Positions 1 to 10,344 of a DNA stretch of 64,000 nucleotides are shown here, piece after piece (the first letter of the stretch is position 1; every line of letters starts with the position of its first letter). The DNA is from Anodontia alba (taxonomy: Eukaryota > Mollusca > Bivalvia > Lucinida > Lucinidae). Made by a program: the position numbers and the translations under genes. Below the pieces are notes generated by a model that was given only the letters and a program-made list of their open reading frames with translations, ran no database searches and was not told the origin of the DNA. The stretch lies in NCBI GenBank assembly GCA_964016985.1, contig OZ024826.1, positions 66,942,023 to 67,006,022 on the forward strand, given 5' to 3'.

Positions 1-439
1 AAAGTTAGAATTTTTACATTTTTTACATATACTATTGACAACACATAATAATACAGACATTAACATCATTAGCATAATACAACACTTCACACAATTTGAC
101 GCAAATCTCTTCACGTTGGCACGGTTGGGGTACATAACTTGATTAACCTGTCTTTGTTAATCAGTTTAATACACTCCCAACCAAATGAGGATAACTCTGT
201 GTGCCACTGTGAAGAGATTGCCTCCCTTTCCAATAATATTTGGCGCCTTTATCTTTTTTAACGTTTTATTACACTTTTTAATTAATGATCGATCCCATTG
301 TTTATTATTGATTATCTTATTTTTCATATATTCATAACTATCTATTCACAGCCTTAATTTTCTTGTATGTCGGAATCACTTGAACATTTTGTTCACTGTT
401 CCCAGTTCTGGCTGTTTACACCATCGTGTTAGATTCTTA

Positions 440-550
440 CTTGGCGGCTTCTGCTTGCCCAAGACTGGAAGCTAAGCGCTGCACCTCATTTTGAGATCAA
501 CTGACCTTGGAAGGACATGGAAGGACACAATTAAAAACAAACAAACACAG
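440..550 (+). repeat. SINE-like 3' fragment within the LTR insertion
   Basis: A short block ends in an A-rich tail of AAAC-type repeats near 532-548. Similar tails end the tRNA-headed SINE at 24119-24139. No A or B box is seen, so this is a tail fragment at best. Confidence 0.3.
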
Positions 551-599
551 AGACATGTTCTATAATAACCTTAGATGAAGCCTGCTAAGATTCTACCCA

Positions 600-790
600 T
601 TATTCTACAATGACGCACGTCACCGTATAGTGTGAGTGACGTCATTGACATCGCGGCTGAATATCCGACGCCATTATAGACCCATTAGTGACGTCGACGT
701 GACTCATCCGTGACCTTCATCCCTATTAATGACGTCGACGCGGTCGACGGTGAGCGCCTGCTTACCGTTGGTAACGTCGTCCGCTTAACA
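600..790. repeat. Dispersed repeat rich in TGACGTC, copy 1
   Basis: The segment shares order and wording with 27714-27890: CTACAA, GACGCACG, CACC, GAGTGACGTCA, ATGAC, CGACGTGACTC. It lies within the segment present only in the left LTR. It contains a full CRE octamer (637-644) and two further TGACGTCG sites. Confidence 0.5.
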
Positions 791-1819
791 TCATATCATA
801 TGCAAGCTCCACTTACATATACAAATGATAATAATGTATGAATGACAATCAGGGACATGACGTTCCAAATGTCGCAACCCTAAATGTCACTGACAATACT
901 AATGTCAGAGGGAGAGTAGTATTAGATCAACTCCAACTATATATTACAAACTCACGAAATCGGATCACTTACATTGTAACAGTGATTATGCATGCGGAAC
1001 AATACAAATTTTACAACCATTTCTTAAAATAATTAATTCAATTAACTTAGAAAAGAGAAAAAAAACTTTGCGTATGTATGTGCGTGTATGCATGTCTATG
1101 TTCGTGCATATGTTTGCGTATTGCGTATGCGTATGTAACCCAAAATGTCTGGCCTACGGTATCGCGCATTTTACATTGGCTATTCCGATCCTGCACTGTT
1201 TATGTGTATAAACTAAATCGCACCTTGCGCCTGCTACTTCAAAAAAACTGGTCAGTCCGCACATGCCAGCGCGGCCTGCTCAGTGTCCCCGATAGAAGTT
1301 ACAATTCTCGCAACCTGAGGAATTCCGACCAGACCGCACAACCTGGTGCAGCCTGCTCAGCATTCCTGAAATCAGCAAGGTAACACATGCAGAATCGGAC
1401 TAGCGTGCGCTGCAATATATAGTTTATAGGTTTACTATTCAGACACAGACATTTTCCTGCTTTTGAAATTTGAACAGACAAAACTACAAACAAATAAATA
1501 ATATTAATATAAATCAACGACTCACCGAACTGTCCAATTATAATGCAAACGGATCTTTTACGCTGTCCTTCGAATTGGACTGTATCGGTGAGTTTATATA
1601 TAGTAAGGCTGCATCAATTGCACGATATGTGCGGGATTTTGCAAACATTTTGCGATTTTCTCGCTTTCTGCGTTTCGCAACCAGTTTAGCCTTATTAAAG
1701 TTGCGTAAGTTGCGTAACTTATATATCACGCTACTATTAATAACAAATGGAATGGGCCCTTCCTCTAATAGGTATTAAACTTAGTCAGCTTGCACTGCAT
1801 TCTGCTCTGGGTCGTTACA

Positions 1820-1835
1820 AAGGCCCCTCAATAAT
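1820..1835 (-). other. Probable polypurine tract of the Ty3-type element
   Basis: Immediately inside the left LTR, the minus strand reads TTGAGGGGCCTTTG before the LTR start. The position and purine richness fit a plus-strand priming site, slightly degraded by pyrimidines. Confidence 0.45.
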
Positions 1836-2834
1836 TTTTCTTTGCCATGATACAGTAACCACGCAAGAGAACCTCTGTACTCGAAATCCGCAGTAGTCGC
1901 GGGTTGGCTGCAGTCGACCAGGGCAGAAATTGGAGTTACTTTTGTGTACCGGAATATTAAAAAAAGTATGTATTTCTAAATATGCTACTTTTGGAAGTTT
2001 TCTCCACTGGTTATTGTCACTTATATATATCCAGCTTCATGTTTGCCAAACAACAGACATGTGAGTTAAGCGATAGCCGATGTAGCACCCGATTTATGCA
2101 AGCATGTGATTTTATTTTATGGAAAAAGGGTAAAAAGCAGTTTTTGTTCATTTATGGAAATGTTCTTAGAAAAAATAAAATAAAAATAAAAAACATTTTT
2201 TGGAACTTATTGTACGCACAGTAATACATGTCGCGTGCACTTGCCCAGTGATTGGGGCGTCACTGTACGCATTTGTAGAGTTTGGACAAAAGAGAACTGT
2301 ACCTATAAGTCGCGTGCTTTCCATACTGCATTTGCTTTCAAACCAAAATCGAGACAGAAAGTTTTGAGTTATTCGAAAGTTTGAATGATATTTTCTGACT
2401 GATACGGAAGCTAGTTTATTGCAGTCTTAACTTCCATGATGTAAATCATGAATTATTCATATTTTTTAATACCATTGTCTGATAAACAAACGATTTCTGT
2501 TCAATTATAACGATTTCTGTACATAAACATTTATATAAAAAATTGGTTTTAACAAAACGGTTTCATCTTCCCGGTTTATAATGTGTCATTTCGGCCATTG
2601 TGTGCCGCATACATTTTACGAGCAAGCATAATTTTGGGACTGGGTGTTTTACAAACTCCTTGGTGGTTTTCAATCACATGATCTGTTGATTGTGTTGTGG
2701 CAACGGCTCAGATGAGATATGACATAAGAGTTGATGAACTAGAACAGTGTTTTCAGAGGAAAACGTATGTCCCCAACCAGTTTGAACAGACCTATTTTTG
2801 AAAAATATTGTATCTATAATTCCTCTTTTTTTGT

Positions 2835-3840
2835 GTGTGGTCGATGGGGGCCATTTTCCAAAATCTAAGCCCTCGTGTGACCTTGAAAATGGGGTCAAGG
2901 TCACCAAGATCTGATCAGTTCTTGTTCCTGTCTCAACAATATGGCTGTACAAGTTTGGTCAAAATGCATCCATTCATTCTGGATATAGGGTGCAGAAAAG
3001 CCATTTGCCAACAATCTGAGCCCTCCTGTGACCTTGAAAATGGGATCAAGTTTACCAAATCTAACCAGTTCTTTTTCATCTCACAACAATATAGCTGTGC
3101 AAGTTTGGTCAAAATCCATCCATTCCTTCATGAGATAGGGTGCAGACAAGCCTTTTTCCAAAAATCTAAGCTCTTGTGTGACCTTGAAAATGGGCTCAAG
3201 GTCACCAAAATCTAATCAGTTCTTTTCCATGGCACAGCAATATAGATGTACAAGTTTAGTCAAAAATCCATCCTTTCATTCTGGAGATAGGGTGCAGACA
3301 AGCCATTTTCCAACAATCTGAGCCCTCCTGTGACCTTAAAATGGGGTCAAAGTCACCAAAATCTAATCAGTTCTTTTCCATGTCACAAAAATATAGATGT
3401 ACAAGTTTGGTCAAAATCCACCCATTCTTTCAGGAGACAGGATGCAGACAAGCTATTTTCCAACAATCTAAGCCTTAGTATGACCTTAAAAATGAGGTCA
3501 AGGTCACCAAACCTAATCAGCTCTTTTCGATGTCTCAACAATATAGATGTACAAAACTGGTAAAAATCCATCCATTAATTCAGGAGATAGGGTGCAGACA
3601 AGCCATTTTCCAGCAATCTAAGCCATCATGTGATCTAGAAAATTGGGTCAAGGTCACCAAAATCTAATCAGTTCTTTTACATGTCCCAGCAAATTAGATG
3701 TGCAAGTTCGGTCAAAATCCATTTGTTACTTCAGGAGATAGGGTGCAGACAAGCCATTTTCCAGCCTTTTTCAACAATCTAAGCCCTCGTGTGACCTTGA
3801 AAGGTCAAGGTCGCCAAAATTAGAGTGCAGACAGGAGGCT
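2835..3840. repeat. Tandem array, ~150-bp unit, about 6.5 copies
   Basis: The phrase GGGTGCAGACAAGCCATTTT recurs with small changes at about 2988, 3140, 3291, 3438, 3591 and 3745, a period of 147-154 bp. Each unit also has CCTTGAAAATGGGGTCAAGG and a TCAGTTCTTTTCCATG-like segment. Short ORFs across it are by-products of the repeat. Confidence 0.9.
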
Positions 3841-3933
3841 ACGCCGACGCTGACAGGATTCGCACTAAAAACAATGTCCCCCCCCCCTTATGGTGGGGAG
3901 ATAATAATTGTCTGTCGAAAATGATACAGTCCT

Positions 3934-4003
3934 GTGTGTGCGTGCGTGCGCGCGTGCGTGCGTGCGCGCGCGCATGAGTGCGTGCGTGTGTGTGTGTGTG
4001 TTT
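3934..4003. repeat. Alternating purine-pyrimidine GT/GC tract
   Basis: About 70 bp of TG, CG and TGCG alternation, potentially Z-DNA forming. It follows a short C-run near 3878. Confidence 0.8.
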
Positions 4004-5044
4004 GGACAAACGTTAATGCCAATATAATGCCAGGCAAATTATGTTGTTCTGAAATTTTTATTGGCCTCTTTATGTATTTCAGCAGGAGGAAATGAAGACC
4101 TCTCCACTGTCTGCGTATCGGTGTTACTATTGTCCATTCCAGGGGTGCTTTTAGCGTGTTATCAATCACTCTGTTGATATACAAACGGACAAGCCTTTGA
4201 AATGCCGTCAGTTAATTCATCGACATGCAAATTTAAATACCAATCAGAACAGTTTGATGTACTGCCATCTGAATTACAGCCATCAAGAAAGTACATAACA
4301 TGCGACTCTTGCAATGAAAGCATATTTATACAGGCTTCTTCTGCATTATATTGTTTCAGTATGTGTTACGTTCATTATTTTTAATACGAGTCACATAAGA
4401 ATTTGAAATTGAGAGGGATTCTCTAAACGGAAGTAATGCTTTAAAAACCGTTCGTGCTCACATCGACTGCGCCCAGTTACTTCTTGACGACTGGGTACAA
4501 ATTACATATTTAGACACCCGACTACTGGTACAGTGCCCGCGACTCCTGAAAGTTGACGTACAGTGACAAAAGTGCGTATAACTTCTCTAACAATAAGCAG
4601 AAATACGTTAAACGTTCTATTTCTTCTCTTATTTGCATTCTGCAATGTTTGATGCCATACAATATTATTATTGATTTTAGTAGAGCAACATTTTGTATGT
4701 GAACACATTTCGGACACATAAAATACCACCGGCTAGCCTGAAATTGGCTGATACTCAGATAGGTTTAGATTTTGACGGCTCCAATTGAGCCAGAATGGAC
4801 ACAATTATTTGAGTGATAATTCCAAATGAAAATATTATCGTTAAAATAAATACTTGTAAAGAACTTATTCATTAGTAAGATCCCGCTAAACAAAAAATGT
4901 AAACGTTCTGCCCTCATCGACTGCGGCCAACCCGCGACTACTGCAAATTTCGAGTACAGTGGTTCTCTAGCGTGGTAACAGACGCTAAAATTAAAAGCTG
5001 ACGACAGAATTATGTACACGTGCAACTAAATTTTGGATGGATTA

Positions 5045-5520
5045 CCTGCTAAGGTAATCCTGACCACGTATAGACTGATTAGTAAATTCTATATACATTC
5101 TTAAAGGTAGTTCTCTTATGGCGGTTACACCGCATGTAACTCTTCTGGACGGAGTATTGATTACACCACAGGTTTCACGTCCCTTATGAAATACTCTCTG
5201 ACAAGTCTTACAGGACTTACAGAACCTTGTTACATCACCACAACTACCTGGCCAAAAGAAATCATCAACAACTCTGAGAAAAATCTGTCTAATGCCTAAA
5301 TGTCCGGCCATCAATGATTCATGAGCCAGTTTGAACCTTCTCTCTAAAACTACTCGGGACAATAAGTTGCAGTGAGGACTTACTTCCCTGAGTAAATTGT
5401 CTATACATCAAGTCTCTTCTCTTATCTATTTTAGTTTCTTCCCTGTTCAAACCACGACTCTTAGTAACGACACCAGAGTCGGCTCTACGCCTTATATGTT
5501 CTAACTTGGGAGCGGTCATT
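5045..5520 (-). pseudogene. Ty3 integrase N-terminal (H2C2 zinc-binding) remnant
   Basis: Reading leftward on the minus strand, the protein has a linker (MYRQ, LIVPSSFREKV) and then the zinc-binding domain typical of Ty3 integrases: LAHESLMAGHLG, FFWPG, DVTRFCKSCKTCQ. Both histidines and both cysteines are present. A frameshift separates the SSFREKV segment from the LAHES segment (around 5345). After the CQ motif the sequence drifts and stops near 5042. No DD-x35-E catalytic core follows, so strand transfer is impossible. Upstream it joins the protease remnant through about 80 bp, without RT or RNase H between them. Confidence 0.8.
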
Positions 5521-5600
5521 TGAGCGTGCTGGAATTCTTGTTTGTTTTCGCTCAGAATCTGATCGGGGACCTTAAGTTTCTTATATGCTTTCTCCTCTTG

Positions 5601-5900
5601 CTAAGCCTGGGCCCTTGTAGCTACACCCACTGAAAAATGGGACATATCTGGTAACTTAGAATCATCAATGTTGCCAATTACCAAATCATACAAAGTGTCA
5701 TTCATGCACAGTGCCTCAGTTTGATCCTTAAAGAATGGACAATCAACATTAATGACTGCTAAAGGATGCCTTTGTTTAGTTTCATCTATCAGAGTCAATG
5801 TTGACTCTTTACCGATCAACTGATCCTGTGAAACCAAGTTTCTTCTCGCAACCACCCACCAGTATCCCTGAGGACTACAACTTTCTGATCGTCAACGGTA
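5601..5900 (-). pseudogene. Retroelement aspartic protease remnant
   Basis: On the minus strand a segment reading VVVLRDTG (about 5858-5880) carries the D-T-G active-site triad of retropepsins. After a frameshift comes RRNLVSQDQLIGKES and, further on, LYDLVIGNI, matching the conserved C-terminal DLxxG strand. It would cleave the Gag-Pol polyprotein in a live element. It lies after gag, with about 200 bp of degraded linker between them, and directly before the integrase remnant. The frameshift next to the active site shows that it is inactive. Confidence 0.7.
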
Positions 5901-6059
5901 CCTGGGGCTGTTGGCAACCGTGACTTCAAAAAGTAGCAAACCCTTCCTTGTCTTTCACATCTGAATACAAGGCATCATCTACCTTATCTGGTATATAGAC
6001 TCTACACCGTCACTGGACCCCTTTTGTCCCTATACCTTACAAAAATTAAACTGGTGGCC

Positions 6060-7375
6060 TCACCTTGTTGCATTATCAAACTTATTTCCAACGCCTCTAC
6101 CTTGACCGCGGTTATTTTCTCTACCGTACCCTCGACCTCGATAATTACCGCGGCCCCTGTTAAACAAATTACCTCCCTTAAAATGAGGACTATTAGTGTC
6201 CGCACTAGAGGCATCAGCTACATCCGCGCTTGACGCTTCTTTCCTATCAGGATTGTTCCAACATTTATAAGTTAGATGTGGTTTCCCACAAATCCTGCAC
6301 TTAATTTCCGGCTTGTTGTCCGACCTACTTGGCTCGACCTTACTAAAACCTTTGCTATCCCTATTCTCGGGTTGCCCTTTCGCTACGCAACTAGATACGC
6401 CGCCCCGTGCTTCAGCGAACAAGTCGGCTTCTCTAGCCATCTCATCTAAATTCTTAAACTTTTTGGGCTTTCGACTGACATACAGTTCTCTATTACATGA
6501 TTCTAAAAACTGGTTACTTGCCATAAAACCGCATACCGCTTCGTACGTCTTTTCCACTTTCGCCATCGCTAACCATTTACTTAAATAACTATAAAGTCTA
6601 CTACTAAACTGAGTAAAAGTCTCTTTGTTCTCGGGCGAAATGTAACGAAATTTCTTACGAAATTCGCGTTCTGTCATATCAAAATTCTTTAACAATGCTT
6701 CTTTCAGTTTATCATAACTGGCTGCGTTCTCATCTGATAGCCTGTCATATACATCTAAGGCCCGACCCTTTAATAAAGCACTTAAATATGCGGCCTAAAA
6801 AGTTGGATCCCATTTATTAGCTGTTGTGTACTTCTCAAACCGGGATAAATAACTGTCCATTTTGTCTTTACTATCATCGAAGTACGGCAACTTGGGATCG
6901 CGTGCATGTGTTGTACGGTCTTTAGATTTTGCCTGCTCCATATCAGCCTTTTGTAACTCAATCTTATGGGAAAGTTCTAATATCTCTTTTTCTAACCCCT
7001 GCCGTAACCTTTCCAGTTCTTTTTCTTCATTGGCCTCACTCTAGACCTTCCCGGCCTCTGCCTCGGCTCTGGCCTTCTGGACCTCGGCCTCGGCCTCGAC
7101 TGACCTCGGCCTCTGCCTTGGCTCTGGCCTTCTCGGCCTCGGCTTTGACTCGGACCATCTCGGCCTCAGCTCTGGCCTTCACGACCTCGGCCTTGACCCT
7201 GACCTTCACTTTCTCGACCTCGGCCTCGGCTCTGGCCTTCTCCGCCTCGGTCTTGGCTTTCTCGGCCTCGTGCTCCGCAGCTCTATCTGCCCCTTGTATT
7301 TCTTGCTGCCTCTTAATTCCTGTCTTTCATAAACTAACTCTTTCCCTAATTGTACAAGTTATGCCATAATTAAAA
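6060..7375 (-). pseudogene. Ty3 gag remnant with coiled coil and CCHC knuckle
   Basis: On the minus strand: a charged N-terminal section; a coiled-coil-like run of AEAEKARA-type repeats (coordinates 7040-7290); a capsid-type region (DPKLPYFDDSKDKMDSYL, LKGRALDVYDRLS, EFRKKFRYISPENKETF), SCAN/Gag-like in tone; and a basic C-terminus with a zinc knuckle, CRICGKPHLTYKC. The knuckle spacing is C-x2-C-x3-H-x4-C, one residue shorter than the usual CCHC. An RG-rich tail follows. The longest intact piece is 211 residues (6060-6695). A stop replaces what is probably Trp near 6795, and the coiled-coil part is out of frame with the rest. It would encode the particle-forming protein. Confidence 0.75.
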
Positions 7376-8125
7376 CCGTAAAATCTCACGTCGAAATTTA
7401 GACAAATCAAGTTTAAAATTGTCCAACTAGAACGCTGGTCAGAATTTTAACGCATCCGCATAAAATTTGTTACACTCTAGTTTTACACGACGTAACGGTG
7501 ACGTTCGGAACTGACGTCTATTAACAACCGAATATATAATATCTATACAATGTACTAACGCTACAAGTTGACGTAGCGTCTTAAATAGATTTATCAGCGT
7601 TACGCTAAATAAACACGTTACGCTAAATAAACACGACTAAACATCATTTAACGTACAATGACGTTATATATATTAACTAACGTAAGTAGAGTATAACGTA
7701 TTTATATTGACAAAAGAAAGGCCTTAATAATCGACGTAATATTTGAACGTAAATTTTACCGTCGCATAAGACGTTACCCTCAATATCTTACGTAAAATAT
7801 CCTAACGAAAACATGTCAGATCTGAGGAATGGCTAGTGGTATTCAACCAAGGACTTGGGGAGACAGTCAGAAAAATTAGATAAATTGAGAGTCAAACAAC
7901 TGGATAAAACTTGCTATACGTATTCAAGAAAATTTTGAATTCCCACTCAGATTAGCGTATCCGGTTCCTATACATTTGAACACTAGAATGTTGCACTTCA
8001 TCACGTGGGAAAACTTATCACTAAATAAATTTAACGCACAATATAAGAACAAAACATATTTCTATTTGCTAATATGCTAAGCAAGGATACACCGTGCCGA
8101 ACCGGAACTGAATCAAACGGAAATC
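7376..8125 (-). other. Retroelement leader between PBS and gag
   Basis: About 750 bp without a credible ORF. It is rich in ACGTAA/TTACGT words. An 18-bp direct repeat (TTACGCTAAATAAACACG) occurs twice back to back near 7597-7632. Confidence 0.5.
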
Positions 8126-8143
8126 ATCCCACTTCTGACACCA
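8126..8143 (-). other. Primer-binding site complementary to tRNA-Leu
   Basis: The minus strand reads TGGTGTCAGAAGTGGGAT, 18 nt complementary to a CCA-terminated tRNA 3' end of the leucine type. It lies beside the LTR edge, as required for minus-strand priming, and fixes the element's orientation. Confidence 0.75.
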
Positions 8144-8145
8144 TA

Positions 8146-9226
8146 GGCGGCCAAGACGCACCGAGGGTGACTTGCAATTTGATTAAGCTCCAGGTTGGAC
8201 GATGCTCAGCTATACCACTACACAGAAGACTCTAACAAAGTTAGAATTTTTACCAAAAAAATTACATAAACTACACATATAATAATACAGACATTTACAT
8301 TATACAACACTTCACACACAATTTGACGCAAATCTCTTCACGTTGGCACGGTTGGGGAACTATACTGGTATATTACTTGATTAACCTGGCTTGGTTAAAC
8401 AATTTAATACACTCAGTATATACCCAACCAAATGAGGATAACTCTGTGTGCCAATGTGAAGAGATTTGCCTCCCTTTCCAATAATATTTATATGGCGGCT
8501 TTATCTTATTTTTTAAGTTTTATTACACTTTTTAATTAATGACCGATCCAATTTTTTATTATTGATTATCTTATTTTCCTATCTTCATAACTATCTATTC
8601 ACAGCCTTAATTTTCTTGTATGTCGGAATCGAACAATTTGTTCACTGTTCCCAGTTCTGGCTGTTTACACCATCGTATTAGATTTTTATTTACTTAGATC
8701 CTAACGCAGCCTGCTCAGCATTCCTAAAACAAGCTAAGTAACATATGCAGAATCGGACAAGCATGCGCTGCAATATATAGTTTATAGCTTTACTATTCAG
8801 ACACGGACATTTTCCTGCTTTTGAAATTTTAACAGAAAAACCTACAAACAATTAAATAATATTAATATAAATTTACGACTCACCGAACTGTACAATTATA
8901 ATTTAAACGGATCTTTTGCGTTGTCTGGTTGTTCTTCGAATTGGACTATATCGGTGAGTTTGTATCTCAAAGATTTATATATAGTAAAGCTATACTCTTG
9001 CCACGCATCAATTGCACGATATGTGCGAGATATTTCAAACATTTTGCTATTTTCTTACTTTCTGCGTTTCGCAACCAGTTTAGCCTAATTAAAGTTGCGT
9101 AACATATATCACGCTACTATTAATAACTATTACTAACAAATGGTCCGACTGTAGACAATGGACCCTACCTCAAATAGGTATTAAACTTAGTCAGCTTGCA
9201 CTGCAGTCTGCTCTGGGTTGTTTTCA
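8146..9226 (-). repeat. 5' LTR of the Ty3-type element
   Basis: It pairs with the LTR at 1-1819. The minus strand starts TGAAAACAACCC (rc of 9215-9226) and runs to within a few bases of the primer-binding site. The shared block visible in the window is 8239-9226. It is the shorter of the two LTRs. Confidence 0.75.
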
Positions 9227-10344
9227 AGAGTTGTGGTAGGTAAGTCAAAATATGATTCACGTAGTATAATTTGATTTGTAAAATTCAGTATTCAGTATAT
9301 CTTTGTTGGTTTTATTATCCGAAAATATAGCACCATTTTTAGAAAGCCGGGGAACTGGTATTACGAGTACAGTACTCGGTTTAATAAAAGATTTTAAGAG
9401 TTTTCCATCAGCCTTCCTTACTGTTTCAGCTTTTTGATAGCTTATCACAATGAGCATTTTAGCAGGTCGAATTGTTTAGTAACTTAATTCCTATAGCTCA
9501 TAGGTATTCATGTCTCCGACACGTTTAGTTTGCTTAGCTTTTTTTTATATGCCCATCATCTTTTCCTAATATTGTTATTCAGCCAAATTTTAATTGTTAC
9601 GTTTTTTACTTATCAGAAAGAGATGCAGTACGATTTGAGATATTTGAGCAGTAGCCTATTGCATTGGAATAACTCTTCTATCAATACGGTCGTTTTGAAC
9701 TCTTTCCATGTTGTTGAAGATATAGATGTTGTTATTTCGAAGAGCGTCATAATTACCTTTATCATATAACCAAAATTTCCTTTTAATGTTTATTGAGCGT
9801 ATTCCAAATTGTAAAAAAAAACAGTAAAAAGGCCAGTGATATCGAATATTCTGCGATATTAAGGGTTCACCAACACCATTTAAAACGATATTGCCTGGAT
9901 TGTTTGAAAAAGATATCGATTAGGGAGGAAGATATTTCTGTGAAGGGTTATGCTGTACTGGTAGACTCCTGGCCAGATAGCGATACCCTCCCAAACCTTA
10001 TGTAATGTTGCAGACATGTCCTCTCTTAAAGAGCAGGCTTGCTGTGTAAAATAAAAGTTGTTTGCACTCTGTGTCTGGTGGCCTATACGTGTAACAGTTT
10101 GTTACGTACTTGTTAAGCCCACTAAATTCAATGAAAGAATAGTCAAAGTTTGTGACCTAAGAAGAAGAATATATCTTACTGAAATGTAATAAATATGCAT
10201 ATATTCTAAAGGCTTAGCAAGTAGCTAAAACAGGCAATATTTAAAATCTAATTCAGACAAACGTGTTTCATTTTTAAAATGCATAGAAGAAAAGGAAATA
10301 TCAGTTTCACTGAGCCACTGCAATTTTTTAACGTCATTCTTCGA
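9227..10344. other. No supported feature
   Basis: AT-rich single-copy-looking sequence to the right of the LTR. ORFs up to about 79 codons occur but show no recognisable domain or splice context. Confidence 0.5.

Larger units (their letters stand above)
1..1819 (-). repeat. 3' LTR of the Ty3-type element, cut by the window edge
   Basis: Bases 1-435 and 1345-1819 match 8239-8695 and 8705-9226 closely along their length. On the minus strand the LTR opens TGTAACGACCC (rc of 1809-1819), a TG start like its partner. About 900 bp (roughly 440-1340) is absent from the other LTR, so this copy carries an insertion or the other a deletion. The last part of the extra segment resembles the adjoining LTR sequence (GCAGCCTGCTCAG motif near 1343), so it may partly be an internal duplication. 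The LTR should run about 90 bp beyond the left edge. Confidence 0.75.
1854..4981. mobile_element. 3.1 kb element with ~75-bp terminal inverted repeats, nested in the Ty3 element
   Basis: 1854-1928 and 4905-4981 are inverted copies, differing at roughly ten positions. Both carry CACGC, AGAGAACC, TGTACTCGAAAT, GCAGTAGTCGCGGGTTGG and AGGGCAGAA in order. The interior has no recognisable transposase: 1929-2834 is AT-rich with nothing I recognise, 2835-3840 is a tandem array, 3934-4003 is a GT/GC tract, and 4004-4904 has only short ORFs. It lies between the integrase remnant and the polypurine tract, so it probably landed in the retroelement. A target duplication is not clear (ACAG/CAG at the edges). 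It is a non-autonomous DNA transposon by structure; the superfamily is unknown. Confidence 0.6.
1..9226 (-). mobile_element. Decayed Ty3-type LTR retroelement lacking RT/RNase H
   Basis: Two related long direct repeats (from before base 1 to 1819, and about 8146-9226) flank minus-strand coding remnants in the order gag, protease, integrase N-terminus. A primer-binding site lies just inside the right LTR (8126-8143) and a purine-rich stretch just inside the left LTR (1820-1835), so the element reads right to left. No reverse transcriptase or RNase H lies between protease and integrase. In most Ty3 elements RT sits there; in Gmr1-like Ty3 elements integrase precedes RT. Here RT is also absent after the integrase, where a TIR-bounded insertion (1854-4981) begins almost at once. 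Frameshifts and stops in every domain mark it as dead. Ty3 class is well supported; the clade is open. Confidence 0.8.

Noticed and set aside
6929..7369. A plus-strand 146-codon ORF rich in Ala, Ser and Pro
   Set aside because: It is the complement of the gag coiled-coil region, which makes sense on the minus strand as AEAEKARA-type repeats.
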